The notes under the pieces: model-generated
Told to the model about the DNA's origin: nothing
What the model saw: the letters and a program-made list of their open reading frames with translations, nothing else
The model's database searches: none
Source: Lachnospiraceae bacterium
GTDB taxonomy: Bacteria > Bacillota > Clostridia > Lachnospirales > Lachnospiraceae
DNA: 5,889 nt
NCBI GenBank assembly: GCA_900770535.1
Contig: CAAHDV010000105.1
Coordinates: 1-5,889 of the forward strand
Direction of reading: 5' to 3'
Program-made: the position numbers and the translations under genes
Shown here: one piece after another, positions 1 to 5,889 of the stretch
Layout of the letters: each line of letters opens with the position of its first letter
Position numbering within the stretch: position 1 is the stretch's first letter

Positions 1-1
1 C

Positions 2-514
2 AACGATATTGAGAAGGCCACCAGCATTGCCCGTGCCATGGTAACCCAGTATGGCATGTCCGATAAGTTTGGACTTATGGGACTGGCAACGCGCCAGGAT
101 CAGTACTTATCCGGCCGTACCGTGATGGATTGCGGAGAGGCTACGGCCGCTGCGGTAGACGATGAGGTCATGCGGATCTTAAAGGATTCCTATGAGGAGG
201 CAAAACGCCTGCTTTCAGAGAACCGGGATGTGCTGGATCAGATCGCCGCATTCCTCATTGAAAAGGAGACTATCACCGGAAAAGAGTTTATGCAGATCTT
301 CCGCCGCTGTAAGGGAATTCCAGAGCCGGAAGAAGCAGGTGAGGTATCTGTACCGGAGAAACAGGCTGAGAATACGGCTGAGCATACGGAGATTCCGGAA
401 ACGGCAGAACAGGTGGCAGATGCAGAACCTGTCCAGGCTGCAAAAGAAACTGGAGAATCGAAGACGGACACAGAAACTGATACAGAAATAAAACAGAATC
501 AGGACGAAGCGTAA
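2..514 (+). CDS. ftsH: ATP-dependent zinc metalloprotease FtsH, C-terminal part (5' truncated by window edge)
   Basis: FtsH is a membrane-anchored AAA+ protease that degrades misfolded membrane proteins and short-lived regulators. Only its last 170 residues are here, and the frame is open to the left edge, so the true start lies outside. The fragment begins with NDIEKATSIARAMVTQYGMS, the hallmark of the M41 peptidase domain. By family knowledge the Asp at fragment residue 2 is the third zinc ligand; the HEXXH motif and ATPase domain lie upstream. The helical stretch GEATAAAVDDEV...SYEEAKRLL and the segment LIEKETITGKEFMQIF also match the end of the FtsH core. From about residue 105 on, the protein is a tail of about 65 residues rich in Glu, Asp, Thr, Ala and Gln, with about 20 acidic residues, probably disordered. 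An ATG at position 38 lies inside the conserved domain and is not a credible start. The gene ends in TAA and is followed after 17 bp by a strong terminator. Confidence 0.94.
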   Translation, partial: NDIEKATSIARAMVTQYGMSDKFGLMGLATRQDQYLSGRTVMDCGEATAAAVDDEVMRILKDSYEEAKRLLSENRDVLDQIAAFLIEKETITGKEFMQIFRRCKGIPEPEEAGEVSVPEKQAENTAEHTEIPETAEQVADAEPVQAAKETGESKTDTETDTEIKQNQDEA

Positions 515-531
515 GGCTTTACAATAATCAG

Positions 532-588
532 AAAGCTGCGTCTGCAGTCTGACCAGATGAGTGGTCAGGCTGTGGGCGCAGCTTTTTT
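532..588 (+). terminator. Rho-independent terminator of ftsH, overlapping the convergent gene
   Basis: Positions 532-555 pair with 562-585 over 24 consecutive base pairs around a 6-nt loop (556-561, GATGAG). The stem is followed by a T-run (583-588), and a second T-run lies at 595-601. In the plus-strand RNA every position pairs, with four G-U wobbles (541/576, 543/574, 544/573, 548/569). In the minus-strand RNA these four become A-C mismatches. That leaves a 9-bp base and a 7-bp top, and only TTTCTGATTATT follows. The site therefore looks tuned for ftsH and probably works only weakly, if at all, for the converging gene. The right arm is also coding sequence for the last residues of that gene. 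Confidence 0.9.
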
Positions 589-1002
589 CAGCGCTTTTTT
601 TACAGCATTTAAAAGTACCTGGGACGTATAGCGGGTTCCTTCCGGGTAGTTTAAATTTTCCAGAGACTGGGTGCTTAAGATCTGATCCGTGAGATGGCTT
701 AAGGATGGCTGCATGAGGGGGTACATGGTCTCCACGGCATCACTTAAAGGTGTCATGGTAATGGAAGTGATCCGGTCTGCGTCCACCGTTACCTCCACAT
801 TGACCTCCTGGGACCCCAGGCTGATAGAGGAGGTGTAGATACCCGGTATGTACTGCGCGTTTGCGGAGGCGGGCGTATCGTTTTTTCCTGAGCGGAACAT
901 AACCAGCAGAAGCAGGAGCAGAAGGATCCCAAGGCCGATAAAGATGGCGGTGTAGATGATCTCTTTCATTCGCAGGACAACGATCTTGGTTTTGGAACTC
1001 AT
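565..1002 (-). CDS. Small membrane-anchored protein with FMN_bind-like extracytoplasmic domain (uncharacterised)
   Basis: This 145-residue protein has a short basic cytoplasmic N-terminus and one hydrophobic segment at about residues 15-36 (a run of Leu, then VMF). A polar linker follows, then a domain at about 51-138 that should lie outside the membrane. No signal-peptidase site or lipobox Cys is apparent, so it is probably an uncleaved anchor. The domain starts with YIPGIYTSSISLGSQEVNVE and a VDADRITSI strand, and ends with YTSQVLLNAVKKAL. This resembles the order of the FMN_bind family (GxY, a beta-strand with a Gly/Asp turn, then a TS...AV..AL helix). However, the usual SGAT-type flavin-attachment motif is replaced by EGTRYTS at 121-127. 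I infer an FMN_bind relative that probably does not carry covalent flavin; its function is unknown. The start at 1002 is chosen because GGAGG lies 6 nt upstream; Met12 (967-969) has no comparable site. The gene converges on ftsH and diverges from addB. Confidence 0.82.
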   Translation of the reverse strand: MSSKTKIVVLRMKEIIYTAIFIGLGILLLLLLLVMFRSGKNDTPASANAQYIPGIYTSSISLGSQEVNVEVTVDADRITSITMTPLSDAVETMYPLMQPSLSHLTDQILSTQSLENLNYPEGTRYTSQVLLNAVKKALKKAAPTA

Positions 1003-1008
1003 GGGAGA

Positions 1009-1013
1009 CCTCC
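1009..1013 (-). promoter_or_regulatory. Ribosome binding site of the small membrane protein gene
   Basis: On the minus strand this reads GGAGG with a 6-nt spacer (TCTCCC) before the ATG at 1002. It is a near-ideal Shine-Dalgarno site and decides the start over the internal Met12. No convincing promoter is seen upstream on this strand. A TATAAC at 1029-1024 could be a -10 box, but the matching -35 position (AAAGAG) is poor. Confidence 0.75.
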
Positions 1014-1034
1014 GGGGATGTTTGTTATAATCTA

Positions 1035-1063
1035 TTCTCAGGGATTCTCTTTTATGCTATACT
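1035..1063 (+). promoter_or_regulatory. Predicted sigma-A promoter of the addBA operon
   Basis: A -35 box TTCTCA (1035-1040, 4 of 6 matches to TTGACA) and a -10 box TATACT (1058-1063, 5 of 6) are separated by exactly 17 bp. The -10 is preceded by TGC, giving the extended -10 form TGnTATACT common in Gram-positive promoters. Transcription would start near 1070, giving a leader of about 45 nt before the addB ATG. No LexA-type palindrome (GAAC-N4-GTTC) overlaps it, so SOS control is not indicated by the sequence. This is a prediction from consensus only. Confidence 0.65.
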
Positions 1064-1097
1064 TAAGGGAACGTATTCAGAGCAGAAAATGAGATAC

Positions 1098-1106
1098 AGG
1101 AAAGGA
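1098..1106 (+). promoter_or_regulatory. Ribosome binding site of addB
   Basis: The sequence AGGAAAGGA holds a purine-rich Shine-Dalgarno match (AAAGGA, 1101-1106) 8 nt before the ATG at 1115. It supports that start, which also places the Walker A motif at residues 8-15, as expected for AddB. Confidence 0.75.
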
Positions 1107-1114
1107 ATTATAAT

Positions 1115-4100
1115 ATGGCATTGCAGCTGATTTTGGGCGGTTCCGGCTCGGGAAAAACCACGTATCTGTACGACGAGGTAATCCGCCTTTCCATGGAACA
1201 CCCGCAGGAACAGTATTTTCTGATCGTGCCGGAGCAGTTTACCATGCAGACCCAGAAGGACATCGTGACGAGACATCCAAACCATGGAACCATGAACATT
1301 GATATTGTAAGCTTTGCCCGTCTGGCTTACCGGATTTTTGAAGAATTGGCGGTGGAAAATCTTTCTGTGTTGGACGACATGGGAAAATCCATGGTGCTGC
1401 GCAAGGTGGCAGCAGCCCAGAAGCGGCAGCTGGTGTTATTTGGCGGGCAGTTGAACAAAACGGGTTTTGTGGGACAGTTGAAATCCATGCTTTCCGAATT
1501 TTATCAGTATGGCATTACGCCGGAGGCACTTCGGGAGATGGCACCATCCGCAAAATCTCCGCTGCTGCAGCAGAAGCTGGAGGATCTGGCTTTGGTGGAG
1601 CAAAGCTTTCAGGAGTATATTGAAGGGCATTATATTACGACCGAGCAGGTGCTGGATGTACTCTGCCGCTTAATCCCTGAGTCAAAGCTGATCCGAAACA
1701 GTGTCATTGCCCTGGATGGCTACACCGGTTTTACGCCGGTTCAATACCGTCTGGCAGAATTGTTTCTGGTTTACGCGAAGCAGGTTTATGTGACGGTGAC
1801 AGCAGATGAAGTGGCAGGCATCTATGGAAAAATGGGAATCCAGAATCTGTTTTACATGAGCCGGCAGATGGCAGTGCGCCTGTCAGAGATCGCTGAGAAA
1901 AATCAGGTGAAAAAACTGTCGGACATTGTGCTGAACGATCAGAAAAACCGTCGTTTCGCACAGCACCCGGAGCTTGCCTGGCTGGAACAGAACCTGTTTC
2001 GTTATGGAACGAAAAATACGTACACAGGAGAACAGACAGGAAGTATCTCCTTTTTTCAGGCATCGAACCCGTCAGGAGAGGTCAGCCACATTGTTCATGA
2101 AATTCAACGGCTGGTGCAGGAGGGAAAGGTCCGCTACCGTGAGATTGCCGTGATTACAGGGGATCTTCCGGGTTACGGAAAAGAGATCACCCATCAGTTT
2201 ACCCAGAATCAGATCCCGCATTTTCTGGACGATAAGAAAAATGTGCTGGACAACTGCCTGGTGGAGCTGATCCGCGCTTCGCTGGAAGCCGTGCGCCAGG
2301 ATTTTTCCTATGAGAGTGTGATGCGGTTTTTGCGGACCGGCCTGGTGAGCCAGGACCGCACCATGATGGACCGTCTGGAAAACTATATTCTGGCTATGGG
2401 AATCCGGGGAGGAAAGCGTTTCCGGCAAACCTGGGAGCAGACCTACCGGGGCGCCGGAGACTTAAATGTGACAGAGCTGAACACCTTTAAAGAGCAGGTC
2501 CTGGCACCGCTCTTTGCCATGCAGGAGGCATTTAGGCAGGAGCACATTACCATAGCAGGCATGACGGCGGCAGTAGTTACTCTGCTTACGGACTGCCGCG
2601 CAGAAGAAAAATTAAACAGTTATCAGGAATACTTTACAAAGATCGGGGAACACCGCCTTGCAAAGGAATATGGACAGGTGTACGGTCTTGTGACGGAACT
2701 GTTAAAGCGTCTGTCGGATCTTCTGGGTGAGGAGTGCGTAAGCCGGAAGGAGTATCTGGAAATTCTGGATGCCGGTTTTGCGGAGCTGAAGGTGGGCGTG
2801 ATCCCGGCGGTGGCAGACCGCGTCGTGGTGGGAGATATCACCCGAACCCGCCTTGCGCACATCAGGGTGCTCTTTTTTGCGGGTGTCAATGATGGGATTG
2901 TCCCGGCAAGAAAAGAAAAAGGAAGCCTGCTTTCGGACCGGGACCGGGAATTTTTAGGGGAACATCATATGGAGCTGGCGCCTACAGCAAAGGAAGAAAG
3001 CTTTCAGCAGCGGTTTTACCTGTACCTGATGATGACAAAGCCGTCAAAGCAGCTGGTTCTGTCCTGGTGCCGGACCGGTGCAGACGGAAAGAGCCGCCGC
3101 CCGTCCTTCCTCATCGGGGAATTGCGGGCCATGTTCCCAAACGCGGTTCTGATTGATCAGGAGACCCAGGGAGATACGGAAATTTATTCCGTGGCGGAGG
3201 CAAAGCGGAAGCTGTCCGCACAGCTGGGCCGATACCGGGACGGACAGATTGGCATGTCAGTGGAAGAAGCAGCTTCTGCATCGGAAGAACAGAGGGAACA
3301 GGACGCGGAGAGCGCGCAGTTTCTGGAACTGTACCGCTGGTTTGCTTTATCAGAAACATACCGGGAGACTTTGTGTCATCTTACGGACGCGGCCTTTTTC
3401 GTCTATGAGAAACAGGGCATTTCCCATGCGGTGGCAAAAGCCCTGTATGGGGAAATTTTAAGCGGCAGTGTGACCCGTCTGGAGCAGTACGCGGCCTGTG
3501 CCTACGGCCATTTCCTCAAATACGGTCTGGAGCTTCTGGAACGGAAATGCTATGAGCTGGCTTCCTCTGACATAGGAACGCTGTTCCATGAGTCCATCGA
3601 CTTGTGCTTCCGTCAGGCGAAGGAAAAACAGTACGACTGGCATACCATGACCGATGAGACCAGAGACGCGCTGGTGGAGGAATGTGTGGCTGCGGTGACA
3701 GAAAATTACGGAAATACAATCCTTGGAAGCTCAGCGCGAAACCGCTATCTGGCCCAGCGTGTGGGGCAGATTACCAAACGGACGGTGTGGGCTCTGCAGC
3801 AGCAGATTAAAAAAGGAGATTTTGTCCCGGCGGGCTTTGAGGTATCCTTCTCCGCGGCAGACAATTTAAGCGCCATGAAAATTGCCCTCTCGGAGAGTGA
3901 GTCCCTTCATCTGCGGGGACGGATCGACCGCATGGATGTCTGCGAGGACGGAGAAAAGGTCTATGTCAAGATCATTGACTATAAATCCGGCAGTACCTCC
4001 TTTGATCTGCTGGCCCTGTACTATGGCCTGCAGCTTCAGCTGGTGGTCTACATGGATGCGGTGACGGAGATGGCACAGAATCATTATCCGGGAAAAGAAA

Positions 4101-4582
4101 TCGTTCCTGCGGGCATTCTGTATTACAATATCGCGGATCCGCTGGCAGAGAAAAAAGGGAATCCGGATCCGGAGCAGATCGACGCGGAAATCTTAAAGAA
4201 GCTTCGCATGAATGGCCTCGTGAACAGCGAACTGGAGGCGGTCCGGCATCTGGACCGGACCATCGAGAAGGAATCCGACGTGATTCCGGTTGTCTTAAAG
4301 GATGGAGAGGTGCAGGCGGGAAGATCTTCCGTGGCAAACCGGGAGCGTTTTGCGCGGTTAAGCCAGTTTGTACACCGGAAATTAAAGGAAGCCGGACAGG
4401 AAATCCTGGACGGCGAGATTGGCGTGGAACCGTACAAGAACGGCCAGCGCACGGCCTGCGATTACTGCCCGTACCATGCGGTCTGCGGGTTTGACCGGAA
4501 GACATCCGGCTATGAATTCAACCGGTGGAAGAACCGGAAAACAGAGGAAATCTGGGAGGAAATATGCAGAGAGCAGCAGTAA
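1115..4582 (+). CDS. addB: AddB, helicase-exonuclease AddAB nuclease/Chi-recognition subunit
   Basis: AddB partners AddA in the cytoplasmic helicase-nuclease that unwinds and resects double-strand DNA ends and prepares 3' tails for RecA. The protein is complete at 1155 residues, close to the usual AddB length. Visible in order: Walker A GGSGSGKT (8-15); the SF1-like body with VVVGDITRTR (570-579) and FFAGVNDGIVP (587-597); the first iron-sulfur Cys C795 in YAACAYGHFLKYGL; and a conserved nuclease-domain His, H825, in GTLFHES. These are followed by the RecB-type nuclease motif GRIDRMD (D938, D941), IIDYKSG (D955, K957) and YGLQLQ (Q973), then C1115, C1118 and C1124 in CX2CX5C. The four cysteines and D955 each sit six residues before their recalled counterparts in Bacillus subtilis AddB (C801, C1121, C1124, C1130, D961). 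Both the 4Fe-4S staple and the nuclease therefore appear intact. In the family AddB does not act as a motor but recognises Chi and cuts one strand. The gene has its own promoter and overlaps addA by 19 bp. Confidence 0.98.
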   Translation: MALQLILGGSGSGKTTYLYDEVIRLSMEHPQEQYFLIVPEQFTMQTQKDIVTRHPNHGTMNIDIVSFARLAYRIFEELAVENLSVLDDMGKSMVLRKVAAAQKRQLVLFGGQLNKTGFVGQLKSMLSEFYQYGITPEALREMAPSAKSPLLQQKLEDLALVEQSFQEYIEGHYITTEQVLDVLCRLIPESKLIRNSVIALDGYTGFTPVQYRLAELFLVYAKQVYVTVTADEVAGIYGKMGIQNLFYMSRQMAVRLSEIAEKNQVKKLSDIVLNDQKNRRFAQHPELAWLEQNLFRYGTKNTYTGEQTGSISFFQASNPSGEVSHIVHEIQRLVQEGKVRYREIAVITGDLPGYGKEITHQFTQNQIPHFLDDKKNVLDNCLVELIRASLEAVRQDFSYESVMRFLRTGLVSQDRTMMDRLENYILAMGIRGGKRFRQTWEQTYRGAGDLNVTELNTFKEQVLAPLFAMQEAFRQEHITIAGMTAAVVTLLTDCRAEEKLNSYQEYFTKIGEHRLAKEYGQVYGLVTELLKRLSDLLGEECVSRKEYLEILDAGFAELKVGVIPAVADRVVVGDITRTRLAHIRVLFFAGVNDGIVPARKEKGSLLSDRDREFLGEHHMELAPTAKEESFQQRFYLYLMMTKPSKQLVLSWCRTGADGKSRRPSFLIGELRAMFPNAVLIDQETQGDTEIYSVAEAKRKLSAQLGRYRDGQIGMSVEEAASASEEQREQDAESAQFLELYRWFALSETYRETLCHLTDAAFFVYEKQGISHAVAKALYGEILSGSVTRLEQYAACAYGHFLKYGLELLERKCYELASSDIGTLFHESIDLCFRQAKEKQYDWHTMTDETRDALVEECVAAVTENYGNTILGSSARNRYLAQRVGQITKRTVWALQQQIKKGDFVPAGFEVSFSAADNLSAMKIALSESESLHLRGRIDRMDVCEDGEKVYVKIIDYKSGSTSFDLLALYYGLQLQLVVYMDAVTEMAQNHYPGKEIVPAGILYYNIADPLAEKKGNPDPEQIDAEILKKLRMNGLVNSELEAVRHLDRTIEKESDVIPVVLKDGEVQAGRSSVANRERFARLSQFVHRKLKEAGQEILDGEIGVEPYKNGQRTACDYCPYHAVCGFDRKTSGYEFNRWKNRKTEEIWEEICREQQ
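4554..4560 (+). promoter_or_regulatory. Ribosome binding site of addA inside the addB 3' end
   Basis: GGGAGGA lies within the last codons of addB. Its GGAGG core (4555-4559) is 4 nt before the addA ATG at 4564, which is slightly short but usable. It supports this ATG as the start and fits translational coupling: ribosomes finishing addB at 4582 pass over the addA start. Confidence 0.75.
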
Positions 4583-5889
4583 ACTGGACCCGGGAGCAGA
4601 GCCGGGTCATTGAGAGCCGCGGAAAGAACCTGCTTGTCAGCGCGGCGGCAGGAAGCGGAAAAACGGCAGTTTTGGTAGAGCGCATTATCCGCATGGTGAC
4701 GGAGGGGGAAAATCCGCCCGGAATCGATGAGCTTCTGGTGATGACCTTCACCAACGCGGCGGCGGCAGAGATGCGGGAACGTATCGCGGCGGCTATTGAG
4801 CAGAAATTAAAGGAAGATCCGCAAAACGAACATCTTCAGATGCAGGCCACACTGGTTCATCATGCCCAGATCACAACCATCGACAGCTTCTGCCTGAATG
4901 TGATCCGGGAACATTTTAACCAGCTGGATCTGGACCCGGCTTTCCGCATCGGAGATGAGGGCGAGCTGCTTCTCATGCGGGCCGATGTCATGGCAGAGCT
5001 TTTGGAGGATTCCTACGCCTCCGGGGACAGCCGGTTTGAGCAGTTTGTGGAGACCTTTGCCCAGGGAAAGACCGATGCCGGAATCGAAGACTACATCATG
5101 CAGGTTTACAGCTTTTCTCAGAGTAATCCGTATCCGCACCAGTGGATCGCGGACTGCCGCAGGGAACTGGCCGATGAGCAGTCTGGTCCGTGGATGGAGT
5201 TCCTTTTGCAGGATTTGAAACGCCAGGCCGCAGAACTGCGGGTCCAGATGGAGGATGCCCGCGATACCTGCCGGGACGATGCATTCCTCTGTGCCTACGA
5301 GTCGGCATTTTCGGAGGATGTATTTCTGTTAAAACGCCTTTCGGAGGCGGAAGATTTTCCGGCCTTTTATGCGATTCTTGCAGGATCTGGGTTCGGCCGC
5401 CTGGCCACGGTGCGCAGCAAAGAGGTGGACCCGGAAAAGAAGGCTTATGTGACCGGCTGCCGTGACCGGGTGAAGACGGCTATCAAAAAAATGAAAGAGC
5501 TGTACGCCTTTGATACGCTGGAGAACATGTTTGCCGATCTGGAGGGAACCAGGGAAGCAGCAGGCGTGCTTCTGGATCTGGCAGAAAACTTTGCAGAGCG
5601 GTTTCAGGCGAAAAAACGTGATAAGAACCTTGTGGATTTTAATGATCTTGAGCATGAGGCCTTAAAGGTGCTGATCCGCGTGGAAGAGGACGGAACGCGC
5701 ACCTATACGGATGCGGCAGATGAACTGAGCATGCAGTACCGGGAGGTGCTGGTGGATGAGTACCAGGACAGCAACCTGGTGCAGGAGGAACTGTTAAAGG
5801 CGGTATCCCGTGAGCGTTTTGGCCAGCACAATGTGTTTATGGTGGGCGATGTAAAACAGAGCATTTACCGGTTCCGTCTGGCCAGACCG
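4564..5889 (+). CDS. addA: AddA, ATP-dependent helicase/nuclease subunit, N-terminal part (3' truncated by window edge)
   Basis: AddA is the motor subunit of AddAB, an SF1A (UvrD/RecB-like) 3'-5' helicase with its own C-terminal nuclease domain. The window holds the first 442 codons with no stop; the family is usually around 1200 residues, so about a third is present. Visible motifs: NWTREQ with Q12 (Q-motif region); Walker A AAAGSGKT (27-34); motif Ia MTFTNAAAAEMRERI (from 60); TTIDSFCLNVIREHF (104-118); the insert-domain segment with YSFSQSNPYPHQW; VDFNDLEHEAL (357-367), characteristic of AddA/RecB; motif II VDEYQDSN with Walker B D398-E399; and motif III MVGDVKQSIYRFR (426-438). All are intact. 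The nuclease domain and motifs IV-VI lie beyond the edge. The start is fixed by a GGAGG site and by the usual short lead before the Q motif. The gene is in a different frame from addB and overlaps it by 19 bp, so the two are almost certainly co-transcribed. Confidence 0.98.
   Translation, partial: MQRAAVNWTREQSRVIESRGKNLLVSAAAGSGKTAVLVERIIRMVTEGENPPGIDELLVMTFTNAAAAEMRERIAAAIEQKLKEDPQNEHLQMQATLVHHAQITTIDSFCLNVIREHFNQLDLDPAFRIGDEGELLLMRADVMAELLEDSYASGDSRFEQFVETFAQGKTDAGIEDYIMQVYSFSQSNPYPHQWIADCRRELADEQSGPWMEFLLQDLKRQAAELRVQMEDARDTCRDDAFLCAYESAFSEDVFLLKRLSEAEDFPAFYAILAGSGFGRLATVRSKEVDPEKKAYVTGCRDRVKTAIKKMKELYAFDTLENMFADLEGTREAAGVLLDLAENFAERFQAKKRDKNLVDFNDLEHEALKVLIRVEEDGTRTYTDAADELSMQYREVLVDEYQDSNLVQEELLKAVSRERFGQHNVFMVGDVKQSIYRFRLARP

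Noticed and set aside
1026..1031. Perfect TATAAT on the plus strand upstream of addB
   Set aside because: The position 17 bp upstream (1003-1008, GGGAGA) has no resemblance to a -35 box and no TG extension precedes it. The TTCTCA/TGCTATACT pair at 1035-1063 is the better promoter. Read on the minus strand the same bases give only a weak candidate -10 for the small membrane protein gene.
1069..1080. Possible LexA/SOS box (GAACGTATTC) in front of addB
   Set aside because: Only the left half GAAC fits the Gram-positive box (CGAAC-N4-GTTCG); the right half required after four bases is absent, so there is no real palindrome.
3972..4505. Long minus-strand open frame (177 codons) inside addB, and other antisense or alternate-frame open stretches across addB, addA and ftsH
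   Set aside because: It is a Pro/Arg/Ser-rich shadow of a GC-rich coding strand, lies wholly opposite an intact conserved gene, and shows no recognisable domain.
1422..5601. Several AGCGG pentamers (for example 1422-1426, 3009-3013, 3204-3208, 3461-3465, 4654-4658, 5597-5601), the Chi sequence of B. subtilis AddAB
   Set aside because: A 5-mer is expected several times by chance in this length, and the Chi sequence of this organism is unknown. Their presence near addAB means nothing by itself.
4807..5655. Open frames on both strands inside the right-hand end that could look like separate small genes
   Set aside because: The continuous plus-strand frame from 4564 to the edge carries all expected AddA helicase motifs and explains the whole stretch; the others are shadows.

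Overview
The window reads as ordinary chromosome of a Gram-positive anaerobe of the class Clostridia. The best guess is a Lachnospiraceae-type gut bacterium with roughly balanced base composition. This rests on the AddA/AddB pair replacing RecBCD, the strong GGAGG-type ribosome binding sites, and the wording of the FtsH and AddB proteins. Family level is inference; no rRNA or other marker gene is present.

Layout: (1) 2-514, plus strand: the 3' end of an ATP-dependent membrane zinc protease gene, ftsH, cut by the left edge. It encodes the last part of the M41 peptidase domain and a long acidic low-complexity tail. (2) 532-588: a 24-bp stem-loop with a T-tract, which is the ftsH terminator. Its right arm lies inside the 3' end of the next gene, which converges on it. 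(3) 565-1002, minus strand: a small protein with one N-terminal membrane anchor and an extracytoplasmic domain that looks like a degenerate FMN-binding (FMN_bind) domain. (4) 1003-1114: a 112-bp divergent intergenic region with a good sigma-A-type promoter for the rightward genes. (5) 1115-4582, plus: complete addB. (6) 4564-5889, plus: the first 442 codons of addA, overlapping addB by 19 bp and running off the right edge.

addB and addA form one transcription and translation unit encoding the AddAB helicase-nuclease. This enzyme resects double-strand DNA breaks for RecA-dependent repair. All residues expected for AddB function are visible: Walker A, the nuclease Asp/Lys/Gln motif and the four iron-sulfur cysteines. 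The N-terminal helicase motifs of AddA are also intact. ftsH and the small membrane protein are neighbours with no evident functional link to AddAB.

I found no mobile element, CRISPR array, RNA gene or clearly undescribed system. The points most worth a second look are the terminator embedded in a convergent coding end, with G-U wobbles that favour one direction, and the FMN_bind-like protein that has lost the flavin-attachment motif.
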